Notes: a model not told the origin generated them from the letters alone. Positions 17,103 through 25,428 are shown, numbered from the stretch's first letter. The stretch is 64,000 nt of DNA from WS-9 sp036274595 (GCA_036274595.1 DASUFL010000087.1:72245-136244), one strand, 5' to 3'. A program made the numbers and translations.

Positions 17103-18006
17103 CGCGGCGCCCTCCCCGGACCACGGACAGGAACGTCTCCTCGAGCGTCGGACCCTGCATGTGGAAGGAGCGAAGCTCGACGCCGGCCAAGCGCAGCGCG
17201 TCGAGCACCTCGAGGCTCCGTCCGTTCGACGCTCCGACGAGGATCTCGCGCGGTCCCGGCCGCTCGAAGGGAACCTCGAGCCGCCTGAGCACCGGCTCGG
17301 CCGCGTCGGCCTCGCCTTTGGTCTCGATCTTGAGCCGGCTCGCGCGGAGCTGGCGCTGGCGGAGGTCGTCGAGCCGTTCGATCTGGACCGCGCGGCCGTC
17401 CAGGAGGATCAGCACGCGGTCCGCGATCCGCTCGACCTCGGTCAGGAGGTGCGAGCTCAGCACGATGGTCTTCCCTTCCTCGCGCAGCCGCTCGACGAGC
17501 GTGCGGAACTCCCAGGTCGCCTCGGGATCGAGACTCCCCGTCGGCTCGTCGAGTATGAGGAGCGACGGATCGCCGAGGAGCGCCTGCGCGAGCGAGAGCC
17601 GCTGCGTGTACCCCCCCGAGAGCTCGCCCGCGCGGCGCGCGGCGTGGCTCTCGAGACCGACCCGCTCGAGCGCCTGCCCCACCGCCTTCCGCTCCAGCCC
17701 TTTCAGGTCCGCGAAGAAGCGGAGCACCTCGAGCACCGTGCGCGCCGGAGCGAACTCGACGCGCTGCGGCACGTAGCCGAGCGCGCGCCGCGCGCGGGGA
17801 TCGTGCGGCGGCAGGCGGTCCGGCCCGAGGAGGACGCGTCCGGCATCGGGGCGCGTGAGGCCGAGGAGCATCTTGAGCGTCGTGGTCTTCCCCGCCCCGT
17901 TCGGTCCGATGAGCGCGAAGGTCTCTCCCGGCTCCACGACGAAGTCGAGCCCGTCGACCGCCACGATCGCGCCGAAGCGCTTTCGAATGCCTTCGACCCG
18001 GATCAT
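17095..18006 (-). CDS. nosF: NosF-type ABC transporter ATP-binding protein
   Basis: This 303-residue ATPase would energise the NosFY transporter that acts with NosD in Cu-site maturation. Walker A is GPNGAGKTTT, the signature is LSGGYTQRLSL (a YTQ variant common in NosF), Walker B is LLILDEPTGSLD and the switch His is in LSSHLL. The C-terminal 90 residues after the ATPase form the small regulatory extension seen in this subfamily. The start overlaps the nosD stop in ATGA. Confidence 0.92.
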   Translation of the reverse strand: MIRVEGIRKRFGAIVAVDGLDFVVEPGETFALIGPNGAGKTTTLKMLLGLTRPDAGRVLLGPDRLPPHDPRARRALGYVPQRVEFAPARTVLEVLRFFADLKGLERKAVGQALERVGLESHAARRAGELSGGYTQRLSLAQALLGDPSLLILDEPTGSLDPEATWEFRTLVERLREEGKTIVLSSHLLTEVERIADRVLILLDGRAVQIERLDDLRQRQLRASRLKIETKGEADAAEPVLRRLEVPFERPGPREILVGASNGRSLEVLDALRLAGVELRSFHMQGPTLEETFLSVVRGGRRDA

Positions 18007-19964
18007 GCGCGCGCCCGCACCGCGAGCCCCGCGATGCCGGCGGCCAGGAGGCCGCCGAACGCCGCGGCGGACGCCCAGGAGGGACCGGCCGCGCGCGCGG
18101 CCATGGCCGGAGCCTTCGCCTCGGCCGCGGGGCGGATCAGCGGATGCTCGTCCACGATGTCGCTGGGCCGAAGGCTTGGAAACACCCGCTCCGCCACGGC
18201 GATCGCGGCGACCGCGGGGCTCTTCGCGAGGAGCGAGAGGTCCGGGTACTGCTTCGACAGGAAGGCGAACGCGCTCACCGGCGAGTAGGGCACGTCGCTC
18301 AGGCCGTCGCCGTTCAGGTCGTAGGCCTCGTTCTCGCCCCAGTAGTTCCCGGAACGGCCGTCGTCGAAGCGGTTGTCCGAGTGCCGCATGTCGAGCGCGA
18401 CCGGATAGTCGTTGTTCAGGAACGTGTTTCCGGCGATGACGTTCCCGGCGCACGACGAGTAGAGGAGCATCCCCCACCCGTTGTCCTGGAAAAGATTGTC
18501 GAGGAGCCGGTTCCGGTTCGAGTTGTCGAGGAACATGGCGATCGTGTTGTCGACGAGCCGGTTCTTCCGGAACGTGCCTCCCGAGCAATCGCGGAGCAGG
18601 AGGCCGTAGGTGCGCGAACCGCGGTTCGATACCAAGTCGTTCCCCACGACCTCGAGATTGTTCGAGAACATGATCGCGCAGCCCGCCACGTTGCGCGTGA
18701 AGAGGTTCCCCGTGAGCCGGGTTCCCTGGCAGTACATGGTGTGGAGGCCGTAGCGCCCATTCCACTGGAGGCGATTCCCGGAGACGTCGGTCCGATCCGC
18801 GAACGAGAGATAGATCGCGTCGGCGAAGTGCTCCACCCTGTTCCGCGCGAGCGCCGCATCGTGAACGTACCACAGGTGGAGACCGTTGCCGGAGCCGCTC
18901 TCGTCCATGGGGCGAACGCGGCCCTCGAGGCGGCATCCCTCGACGCGCAGGCGGTCCGCGCGCTCGGCATACACGCCGTAGAGCACGTCGTCGAGCGTGA
19001 GGCGCAGCAGCGTCACATCGGCGGCCTGCAAGATGCGGACGCCGGCGTCGGCCGTGATGACGCGCCTGCCGCTCGTTCGCACGACGAGGTCCTCGACCAC
19101 GGTGCCCGGTGCGGTGATTTCGAGCACGCTTCCCGTGCCCGGCCCTTCGAGGATGGCGCCAGGCCATCCTCGAACAACCAGCGCGCGGTCGACACGCACG
19201 GGCCCCGCGTGGACCCCGGGAAGGAGAGTCACGGTGTCTCCCTCATGGGCGCGGGCGATCGCGTCGGCGAGCGCGCCTGGGTGGGCCGGGACGGTGATCT
19301 CGGAGGCGGATGAGCGGCCCGGCCAGGCGACGACGCAGAGCGCGAGGAGCGCGGTCGCGACCGCGGCCGCGGCATGCTTCCGCTCCCGCCACTCGAGCCC
19401 GATCGCGATCGGGCCGAGCAGCCAAGCGAGTCCGAGGAGCCACGTGCCCGGGCCAGGCAGGCTCCAGACCTTGAAGTTGGCCATCTTCGAGTAGCCGATC
19501 AGAGGTGGCGTGAACGCGTCCAGCTTGATCGCGGCGCGCGGATCCAGGTCGTGGCCGTAGTGCCAGAGCCAGTACGCGTAGTCCCGGAACATGTAGACCG
19601 CGAATCCCGTGAACGCGAGCCAGCCCAGGAGCGCGATGATCCGCCGGTTCACGAGCGCCGCGACCAGGGCCATGAAACCGAAGAGCGTGAGGAGCTGGGG
19701 CAGGTACGTGAATTCGCGAAAATCGGACGCGGTGATTGGGTGCATCCCCACGTAGTGGTTCAGCGTGTTGATCTTCTGGAGATCGCCGCGGATCGAGTTG
19801 GTGTAGATGGTAAGGGTCAGGCCCTCCGGGTACTGCGGAGCCCAGAGCTTCATGGTCCAGATCGGGAGCACCGGCAGGAAGAAGACCGGGATGAGGACCA
19901 GAGCGGCGATCACGATCAGCCGGCGCTCTGCGTTCCGAAACGATCCCCACCAGTACGCAACCAT
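18003..19964 (-). CDS. nosD: NosD maturation protein fused to an N-terminal multi-helix membrane domain
   Basis: This 653-residue protein combines two parts. Residues about 1-210 contain four to six transmembrane helices (IVIAALVLIPVFFLPVLPIW, LLTLFGFMALVAALV, WLLGLAWLLGPIAI). They look like the separate small membrane protein found next to nosZ in clade II clusters (called NosB in Wolinella). Residues about 215-600 are NosD: a carbohydrate-binding/CASH right-handed beta-helix with repeats such as GNDLVSNRGSRTYGLLLRDC and SGNYWGENEAYDLNGDG. A C-terminal helix (WASAAAFGGLLAAGIAGLA) anchors the end. NosD interacts with NosFY in Cu-Z assembly. ATG 19964 is chosen for its GGAGGAAGCC ribosome site; the frame is open to 20744, but that part lies over nosZ. 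Confidence 0.9.
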   Translation of the reverse strand: MVAYWWGSFRNAERRLIVIAALVLIPVFFLPVLPIWTMKLWAPQYPEGLTLTIYTNSIRGDLQKINTLNHYVGMHPITASDFREFTYLPQLLTLFGFMALVAALVNRRIIALLGWLAFTGFAVYMFRDYAYWLWHYGHDLDPRAAIKLDAFTPPLIGYSKMANFKVWSLPGPGTWLLGLAWLLGPIAIGLEWRERKHAAAAVATALLALCVVAWPGRSSASEITVPAHPGALADAIARAHEGDTVTLLPGVHAGPVRVDRALVVRGWPGAILEGPGTGSVLEITAPGTVVEDLVVRTSGRRVITADAGVRILQAADVTLLRLTLDDVLYGVYAERADRLRVEGCRLEGRVRPMDESGSGNGLHLWYVHDAALARNRVEHFADAIYLSFADRTDVSGNRLQWNGRYGLHTMYCQGTRLTGNLFTRNVAGCAIMFSNNLEVVGNDLVSNRGSRTYGLLLRDCSGGTFRKNRLVDNTIAMFLDNSNRNRLLDNLFQDNGWGMLLYSSCAGNVIAGNTFLNNDYPVALDMRHSDNRFDDGRSGNYWGENEAYDLNGDGLSDVPYSPVSAFAFLSKQYPDLSLLAKSPAVAAIAVAERVFPSLRPSDIVDEHPLIRPAAEAKAPAMAARAAGPSWASAAAFGGLLAAGIAGLAVRARA

Positions 19965-19981
19965 GGCTTCCTCCGCGACTA

Positions 19982-20009
19982 AGGCGGGGCCGCGCGTGGG
20001 GCCCCGCCT
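19982..20009 (-). promoter_or_regulatory. strong hairpin between nosZ and nosD
   Basis: A ten-pair perfect GC-rich stem (AGGCGGGGCC / GGCCCCGCCT) with an eight-base loop lies nine bases beyond the nosZ stop and 18 bases before the next ATG. No U-run follows on the minus strand. It probably protects the nosZ message or partly attenuates the downstream maturation genes, so that NosZ is made in excess. The structure is seen; the role is inferred. Confidence 0.6.
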
Positions 20010-20017
20010 CCCGTGAG

Positions 20018-21910
20018 TCAGCGGCCGATGGCCGCCGCGACCTCTTCGACCTGCTTGCGGCTGGGACGCTGCACGGCGGCGATGGGAGAGCCCGCCTTGG
20101 CGACCTCGATGTATCCCTGCATCTCCTGGTGAAGCGCGCTGCAGAAGTTGGAGCAGTAGAAGGGGGTGATCCCCGCCTTCGTCGCGACCCAGCGCGCGGT
20201 TTTCGTCTCGCCAGGCTCGACCTGCATGTCCATGTTCGAATTCAGGATCCCGAACCCGTGGGTGATGTCGTCGTCCTGCTCCACGTTCGTCAGGTGGAAA
20301 TAGATGGTATCCCCTTGGGCCACGCGGATCACATCCGGCGTGAAGTGGGTCCGGACCGCGAGCATGTACGCATCGACGCGCTTCCCTTTCCGCTCCACGC
20401 GAGCCTGCTCCGCGGTCTTCACAGCCGCCGGATTCGCGTTCTCCGCGAGCGAGTAGATCTTCTCGGCCTTCACCTTGGACGCCGCGATGATCTGGCCGTA
20501 GTGCGGCTCGGGATAGGTCGGGAAATCGTAGAGGAGCTCCATCTTCGCGCCGCGCAGATCGATCAGCTGCGCCCCCTCCGGATGCGACGGGCCGACCGAC
20601 ATGTAGCGATCCTTGGAGAGCTTGTCGAGCGCCAGCAGGTACTCGCCCGTGGGATGCATCGTGCAGCCCTCGGCGGCGACCAGGTGGCCGATCGAATAGT
20701 AGACGTCGATCTTGTCGGTCACCTTCCAGGAGCCGACCTTCCACTTCGCGACCTGGGAGTCGAGGAAGAGCGACGTGTACGCGTTCCCCTTGCCGTCGAA
20801 CTCGGTGTGGAGCGGACCGAGGCCCACCGGGACCTTGGCTTCGAGCACGTCCTCGTAGGCCACGACCGGGATCCCGTCCACCTCATCATCGAACTTCTTC
20901 CCGTCGATCGCCGCCTGCAGCTTCTTGAAGCTGAAGACCGAGACCTCGGCCTGCAGCTTGCCCGACGCGCAGATGTACTCGCCGGTCGGGTTCACGTCGC
21001 AGCCGTGCGGGCTCTTCGGCGTCGGGATCAGGTAGACGAGCCCCGGCACTTCCTTGGGATCGAGCACCGGGGCGCCCGCGATCATATGCCCTTTGCCCGC
21101 GTCGACGGCCTTCTGGGCTTCCTTCCAGTTCACCGCGGCGACGTAGTCCATCTCGTTTTGCGACGCCTTCACCTCGAGGGAGTCGAAGGCCTCCTCGCTG
21201 TTGTAGCAGGTGAAGAACTGCCACCCCATGCTCGGGCCCTTGCCGGCGTCGGAGAGATCCCAGTCGAACGGAGGCATCAGGATCTCGAAGCCCATCGACA
21301 TGTGGCCGTTCTTGTCGACCTTGATTCCGGCGATGACGCCGTTGAAGTCCTTCTTGTAGTCGGCGACCTTCGCCACCTTGTCCGTGGGCACGGGCGCCGA
21401 GAAGCGGGACGCCGCGAAGACGTATTCCGTGTTCGGCGTGGGATACGGGCACGCGTGCGCGGCGGAGATGTTCGGGATCGGGCCGTAGATCTCGTGCGTG
21501 GTGAAGTCTTTCAAGTCGATCCGGGCGATCCTTGCGTGCGGCATGTCGTTGATGAAGAGCCACCGGCCGTCGAAGTCGCCGTTCGTCTCGGAGAGGCCGG
21601 GATGATGCGCGTCGCCCCAGACGAATCCGCCCAGCATGGCCTTCGACTCCTCGTCGAATCCGTAGCCCCGCGCGGGCTCGGGCGTGAAGACCGGGATCGT
21701 CGTGATGTGACGGCAGGACGGAAGACCATAGACGAAGACCTGGCCGGAGTGGCCGCCGGAGAGGAACGCGTAGTGCGTGTCGTACTCGCCCGGCTTGACG
21801 TACACCTTCTGCGCCGCCGTACCGCCCCCTCCCTTCCCCGCGCAGCCGGCCGCAAAGACCGCCGCGATCAAAGCGAGGCCGAGAACAGAAGAACCGAGCG
21901 AGCGTTTCAT
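20018..21910 (-). CDS. nosZ: clade II nitrous oxide reductase NosZ (lipoprotein-type leader)
   Basis: NosZ reduces N2O to N2 in the periplasm using the Cu-Z and Cu-A sites. The 630-residue product has a Sec leader ending in a lipobox (VFAAGCAG) instead of a twin-arginine signal, marking the atypical clade II. The seven-blade propeller carries Cu-Z histidines, for example in GDAHHPGLSETNGDFDGRWL, AAHACPYP, SPHGCDVNP, GPLHTEFD and AEGCTMHPTGEYL. The C-terminal cupredoxin has the Cu-A site FYCSNFCSALHQEM, giving Cys586, Cys590, His594 and Met597. Length is normal. It follows the cytochrome c gene after four bases and is separated by a hairpin from the fused nosD. Confidence 0.97.
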   Translation of the reverse strand: MKRSLGSSVLGLALIAAVFAAGCAGKGGGGTAAQKVYVKPGEYDTHYAFLSGGHSGQVFVYGLPSCRHITTIPVFTPEPARGYGFDEESKAMLGGFVWGDAHHPGLSETNGDFDGRWLFINDMPHARIARIDLKDFTTHEIYGPIPNISAAHACPYPTPNTEYVFAASRFSAPVPTDKVAKVADYKKDFNGVIAGIKVDKNGHMSMGFEILMPPFDWDLSDAGKGPSMGWQFFTCYNSEEAFDSLEVKASQNEMDYVAAVNWKEAQKAVDAGKGHMIAGAPVLDPKEVPGLVYLIPTPKSPHGCDVNPTGEYICASGKLQAEVSVFSFKKLQAAIDGKKFDDEVDGIPVVAYEDVLEAKVPVGLGPLHTEFDGKGNAYTSLFLDSQVAKWKVGSWKVTDKIDVYYSIGHLVAAEGCTMHPTGEYLLALDKLSKDRYMSVGPSHPEGAQLIDLRGAKMELLYDFPTYPEPHYGQIIAASKVKAEKIYSLAENANPAAVKTAEQARVERKGKRVDAYMLAVRTHFTPDVIRVAQGDTIYFHLTNVEQDDDITHGFGILNSNMDMQVEPGETKTARWVATKAGITPFYCSNFCSALHQEMQGYIEVAKAGSPIAAVQRPSRKQVEEVAAAIGR

Positions 21911-21914
21911 GGCA

Positions 21915-22394
21915 CTACCTCCCTTGCGTGTTGGCCGCCGTCAGCTTGCCTTCCGCTTCAAGCTCCTTGTCCTTCTTCTTCGCGTACTCGATCAGAGCCT
22001 TGGCCTCTTCCGGCTTCAGCATCAGATTGGGCATCTGCACCGCGTACTTGCCGAGCAGCTCGCGCGCGATGGGATCCTCTTTCGTCATCACGTCGGGGTG
22101 CAGCATCTGGTTCTCCATCCATTCGGCGGAGCGGCGATGCGTCACGCCGGCCAGGTCCGGTCCGGTGATGCGCGCCCCGAACGCGTGGCAGGTCGAGCAG
22201 GTCTTCGACTTGAAGAGCGCTTCCCCCTTCTCGGCGAGCTGATCGTCCACCGGCGCCTCCGCTGCGCGCGGACCGGTGTCATGAGGCGAGGTCGCGCTCG
22301 CGGTCGGCCCCTCCCCTTCCTTCGCACCGCCGCCGCATCCCGCGAGCGAGAGCGCGGCCGCCACGCCGATCGTCCACATCACCCATCCCTTCAT
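21915..22394 (-). CDS. monoheme cytochrome c lipoprotein of the nos operon
   Basis: This 159-residue periplasmic c-type cytochrome has a lipobox (LSLAGCGGG) and one heme site, CSTCH, in GEALFKSKTCSTCHAFG. A distal Met, probably in VQMPNLML, would be the sixth ligand. An acidic Lys/Glu-rich tail ends the protein. Small cytochromes of this kind (NosC in clade II clusters) carry electrons to NosZ, which follows four bases later. The start ATG at 22394 overlaps the hemerythrin stop in ATGA, so translation is coupled. Confidence 0.9.
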   Translation of the reverse strand: MKGWVMWTIGVAAALSLAGCGGGAKEGEGPTASATSPHDTGPRAAEAPVDDQLAEKGEALFKSKTCSTCHAFGARITGPDLAGVTHRRSAEWMENQMLHPDVMTKEDPIARELLGKYAVQMPNLMLKPEEAKALIEYAKKKDKELEAEGKLTAANTQGR

Positions 22395-22900
22395 GACGTC
22401 ACTCCTTTCGAAGGTCCTTGGCGCGGGCCCAGCTCGCAGGACGCAGCCGGGCCGCGATTCATCCGGACCGATAGGGCTTCCACCTCGGCTGGTTGGAGCA
22501 CGCGCTCCGCCACGCCGATCACCAAGGCTTCCTCTTTCCGGATGTGGATCCGGAGGAGGTCCACCAGATCGCGAATCTGAACCGCCATCTGCTCGTCGCG
22601 CGCCTCGCCGGGCAGGCCGAGCATTTCCTCGAGATCCGCGAGCATCATCCGGAGCGCGCCGTGATCCGCGCGCAGCGGCTCGATGCTCGCCCGCGTCTCG
22701 GGGAGCGCGTTCATCAGGGCCGGGTAGAGTACTTCGTCCTCGGCGGCCATATGGCTCCCGAACTGCCGCACGAGGAGCGCGACGAGGCGGGACACGGCCT
22801 GCGTCGGATCCGTGCCGCCGGCCATCGCCTCCTCCATGGCCGCGACCTCGTTGAGCACCCGACGGTGGTCTTCTCTCATACGCTCGAAGATCGATTCCAT
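22391..22900 (-). CDS. hemerythrin HHE-domain protein, first gene of the nos operon
   Basis: This 169-residue cytoplasmic four-helix protein has the hemerythrin iron ligands: His in MREDHRRVL, His and Glu in FGSHMAAEDEVLYP, His in LRADHGALR, and His/Glu in LLRIHIRKEEALV. Hemerythrin-like domains bind O2 or NO at a di-iron centre, or store or deliver iron (as in RIC/YtfE). At the head of an N2O-reduction operon an NO- or O2-handling role is the natural inference. I chose ATG 22900 for its GGGAGGAACG ribosome site; the longer frame reaches into the promoter. Confidence 0.87.
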   Translation of the reverse strand: MESIFERMREDHRRVLNEVAAMEEAMAGGTDPTQAVSRLVALLVRQFGSHMAAEDEVLYPALMNALPETRASIEPLRADHGALRMMLADLEEMLGLPGEARDEQMAVQIRDLVDLLRIHIRKEEALVIGVAERVLQPAEVEALSVRMNRGPAASCELGPRQGPSKGVTS

Positions 22901-22955
22901 CGTTCCTCCCGTGTGGATCACGAGATGAATTGTCGGAGATTGGGGGCGGGACGCC

Positions 22956-22971
22956 CATGACCGCAATCATG
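22956..22971. promoter_or_regulatory. Crp/Fnr-type palindrome facing the nos operon
   Basis: CATGA-CCGCAA-TCATG is a perfect palindrome with six-base spacing, the geometry of Crp-type sites. Its centre lies about 64 bases upstream of the hemerythrin ATG. It shares the ATGA-N6-TCAT core with the second site at 23053. It is a probable operator of the adjacent Crp/Fnr regulator. Confidence 0.6.
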
Positions 22972-23052
22972 GCGCGTCGCGATTTCCGGGATCGCCGGGG
23001 AGGCGGCAACCCGATCCGGGACCCTACGTTGAGGGCGAGGGGCCCGGAACGG

Positions 23053-23068
23053 TATGATGGCCGTCATA
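23053..23068. promoter_or_regulatory. Crp/Fnr-type palindrome before the regulator gene
   Basis: TATGA-TGGCCG-TCATA has the same ATGA-N6-TCAT core and spacing as the site at 22956. It ends 19 bases before the regulator's ATG at 23088. Such a position, over the ribosome-site or promoter region, suggests autoregulation. Confidence 0.6.
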
Positions 23069-23087
23069 TGCTCCCTCGAGAGCCCCG

Positions 23088-23795
23088 ATGCCCATAACGC
23101 AGCCCGAGCGCGTGCTCCAGGCCGTGCGCATGACGCCGCTCTTCCGCGGCCTGTCGCCCGACGATCAGGGACGCATCGCCTCCGTCGCGACGATCAAGGA
23201 CTACAAGCGCGGCGACCGGCTCTGGAGCGAGGGCGATCCGTCGGAGTCGCTGACCGTGATCGTGCGCGGCCGGGTGAAGATCGTGAAGGAGGGCGAATCG
23301 TCCGACGTGATCCTCGAGATCTTCGGAGAGGGCGAGCCGGTCGGCGCGATCGCGGTCTACAACTACATGCCCTACCCTGCCGGCGCGATCGCCATGGAGC
23401 CGGTGACGCTCCTCGTGGTCCCTCGTCGCGATTACTTCGAGCTACTCGACCGCCATCCCGACTTCGCGCGCGCCTGTATCCGCGAGCTGACCAAGCTCGT
23501 CGTGTCGCTCACCCAGAAGCTCGAGGAGATGCGCGGGCAGAAGGTCGAGGTGAGGATCGCACAGCTCTTCCTGAGCCTGGCCGAGCGGATGGGGATCGAG
23601 TCGAAGGGGGGCATCGAGGTGCCGATCCATCTGTCGCGGCAGGAGATCGCGGACCTGACCGGAACGACGGTCGAGACGGCGATCCGCACGCTCTCCCGCT
23701 GGGGGCACGAGAAGATCGTCATCACCGGCGAGAAGAGCTTCCACATTCCCTCGCGAGAGCGCCTCGAGCGCGTGGCCGAGGGTCGCGAGAAGTAG
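23088..23795 (+). CDS. Crp/Fnr-family transcription regulator
   Basis: This 235-residue regulator probably controls the divergent nos operon. The N-terminal cyclic-nucleotide-binding-like barrel (about residues 20-140) contains GDRLWSEGDPSESLTVIVRG and FGEGEPVGAIAVYN; the long dimerisation helix follows. The C-terminal helix-turn-helix is SRQEIADLTGTTVETAIRTL. The cysteines needed for an Fnr-type [4Fe-4S] cluster are absent, with only one Cys (in RACIREL). A Dnr/NnrR-like heme, NO or other effector mechanism is therefore more likely than an iron-sulfur switch. The recognition segment ETAIRTLSRW has Glu and Arg spaced as in Crp, which fits the TGA-type half-sites found upstream. Confidence 0.9.
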   Translation: MPITQPERVLQAVRMTPLFRGLSPDDQGRIASVATIKDYKRGDRLWSEGDPSESLTVIVRGRVKIVKEGESSDVILEIFGEGEPVGAIAVYNYMPYPAGAIAMEPVTLLVVPRRDYFELLDRHPDFARACIRELTKLVVSLTQKLEEMRGQKVEVRIAQLFLSLAERMGIESKGGIEVPIHLSRQEIADLTGTTVETAIRTLSRWGHEKIVITGEKSFHIPSRERLERVAEGREK

Positions 23796-23799
23796 GGGA

Positions 23800-24195
23800 C
23801 TACTCCGGAACGTCGAAGAGGAAGGCGCGGCGCCATCCGGGCGGGCGGCGCTCCGGATCGAAGCCCGAGAGGAGCCACGCGCGCCAGCTCGCCATGTCCT
23901 CGTCCGTCGCCTGCTCCGGGCGGAACTCCACGCCGCCGTAGCTGAACCGGTCCCGGCTCCAGGCGAGGTTGCTCCGCTTGTAGAAGAACGCGCAGAGCCG
24001 CTCCTTCCCCTCTCGGGGGCGGAACAGCTTGAGCCGGCACCGCCCCGGCTTGCCCCGCTCGAGCGGAGCGATGTCGAGACTTCCAGGACCGATCTCGAGC
24101 TCGAAGGGCTCGAGGCCGTCCTCGAACGCGCTGACCACGCGCATCATCGTCACATCGAGATCGGCCGGCTCGGGCGCTCCCCAGCGGATCAGCAT
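23800..24195 (-). CDS. small protein of unknown function coupled to a radical-SAM gene
   Basis: This is a 131-residue soluble protein that I do not recognise. It starts MLIRWGAPEPADLDVTMMRV, has a central Lys/Arg-rich strand region (CRLKLFRPREGKERLCAFFY), and ends in a Trp-rich part (SWRAWLLSGFDPERRPPGW). No signal peptide is visible. The ATG at 24195 lies seven bases inside the end of the radical-SAM gene, so it is translationally coupled and likely to be a partner or substrate-handling subunit. The in-frame extension to 24495 lies inside the radical-SAM gene and is rejected. Confidence 0.65.
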   Translation of the reverse strand: MLIRWGAPEPADLDVTMMRVVSAFEDGLEPFELEIGPGSLDIAPLERGKPGRCRLKLFRPREGKERLCAFFYKRSNLAWSRDRFSYGGVEFRPEQATDEDMASWRAWLLSGFDPERRPPGWRRAFLFDVPE

Positions 24196-25421
24196 GATCC
24201 CGCGCCGCGCGCCGGAACCCGTGGGGCCATGCGCTTCCGGAAGGTCGGCTGCGCGAGACGGCGCATGGCGGAGAGCCACGCCTCGTACATCCAGGTCGCG
24301 AAGCCGGAGGGGGCAAGGTAGCGCGTGTCGTCCGGCTGGCAGACCAGGCTCACCTCCAGATTGGGCGCGAGCCCCATGGGGATCCGGTTCCGCCGGCACG
24401 ACTCGTACACGTGCTCGAAGACGGTCCGCATCTCTTCGTATCGCGGAGAGGGATGGCGCTCCATGTCGGAGCCGATCACCGGACGGAAGATGCAAACCGT
24501 GGGGAACGCGCCGAGGCTCGTGATGTAGTCGATCGCCCGAAGGGTGTCCTCGATCGGCTCGACGCCGGCGATGATCTCCCCCGACACGGCCCCCTTCCCG
24601 AGCTTCCGCGCCGTGTACTCGAGCGCGTCGAAGAACGCGCGCTGACCGAGCACCGCCTCCTTGCCCGGCAGATAGCGGGCGAAGTACTCCGGATTCATGA
24701 ACTCATAGCAGAAGGAGAAGTGGTCCACCCCGAGGTCGATGAGCCGGTCGTAGACGGTGAGATCCCGGCTCGGCATGAGCTGGAGGCCGACCAGGCCGCC
24801 CACGCGCTCCTTCACCGCCCTCACGAACGGCATCGCTTCCTCGTGACACCGCTTCGAGTAGCCGCTGTTGAAGTGGAAGAACGTGACGCCGCTCTCTTCC
24901 TTCGCCGCGCGGCAGACCTCGACGACATCCTCGAGCTCCTTGAGCGCGACCTCGTTCACCCCGACGTTGGCGCCCGTGGTGCAGAACCGGCAATGCATCG
25001 ACGGATCGGAGTACCAGAAGAGACACGAGTTCGAGATGTAGACGCCGAGGTAGGTCCCCTGGAGCACGCCGACGCGCCGCATCGGCGTCCCCGCGGACGT
25101 GCGGCGTCCGTACCATGCAGGCTCCGGCGGGACTCGCACGGGATAGCGGAGCTCGGAGCGCTCGTCCACGATCCGGTAGCTCCCGCGCGACTTCACGAGC
25201 CGATAGGGGGATGTGCGGGCGAAGTCCTCCTCGACCGGCACGTTCACCCAGACGTCCTTGAGCGGCCCCGGGAGCGTGAGCTCGAGCCCGGATCCGAGGC
25301 CGGCCCGCGTCCGCGCGATGCCACGCCCGTCTTCGAGGAGAGCGCACGATGAGTCGACGCGAATGCCCCGGCAGAAGAGATCGATCTCGAGCTCGCAGGG
25401 GTTGAGCGGAGCGGGACGCAT
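24189..25421 (-). CDS. radical-SAM protein with unusual CX10CX2C motif
   Basis: This 410-residue protein has a BioB-like radical-SAM barrel. The probable cluster motif is SNSCLFWYSDPSMHCRFC, giving C-x10-C-x2-C rather than the canonical C-x3-C-x2-C. The rest looks normal: VTFFHFNSGYSKRCHEE after strand 2, LVGLQLMPSRDL, FSFCYEFMNPEYF, GAVSGEIIAGVEPIEDTLRA (the usual 'GE.i.G.E' strand-5 segment), and FPTVCIFRPVIGSDMERHP. About 110 residues precede the motif and form a separate beta-rich domain. The substrate is unknown. It is the middle gene of a three-gene operon, between a Cys-rich secreted protein and a small coupled protein. Confidence 0.8.
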   Translation of the reverse strand: MRPAPLNPCELEIDLFCRGIRVDSSCALLEDGRGIARTRAGLGSGLELTLPGPLKDVWVNVPVEEDFARTSPYRLVKSRGSYRIVDERSELRYPVRVPPEPAWYGRRTSAGTPMRRVGVLQGTYLGVYISNSCLFWYSDPSMHCRFCTTGANVGVNEVALKELEDVVEVCRAAKEESGVTFFHFNSGYSKRCHEEAMPFVRAVKERVGGLVGLQLMPSRDLTVYDRLIDLGVDHFSFCYEFMNPEYFARYLPGKEAVLGQRAFFDALEYTARKLGKGAVSGEIIAGVEPIEDTLRAIDYITSLGAFPTVCIFRPVIGSDMERHPSPRYEEMRTVFEHVYESCRRNRIPMGLAPNLEVSLVCQPDDTRYLAPSGFATWMYEAWLSAMRRLAQPTFRKRMAPRVPARGAGSC

Positions 25422-25428
25422 GGGCGGC

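Noticed and set aside
19965..20744. N-terminal extension of the fused nosD frame to 20744
   Set aside because: It lies inside nosZ, lacks a signal or helix pattern, and ATG 19964 has a good ribosome site.
20129..22168. A 679-residue plus-strand reading frame over nosZ
   Set aside because: It is the antisense shadow of nosZ and the cytochrome gene. Arg/Ala/Asp-rich low-complexity content and no recognisable motif.
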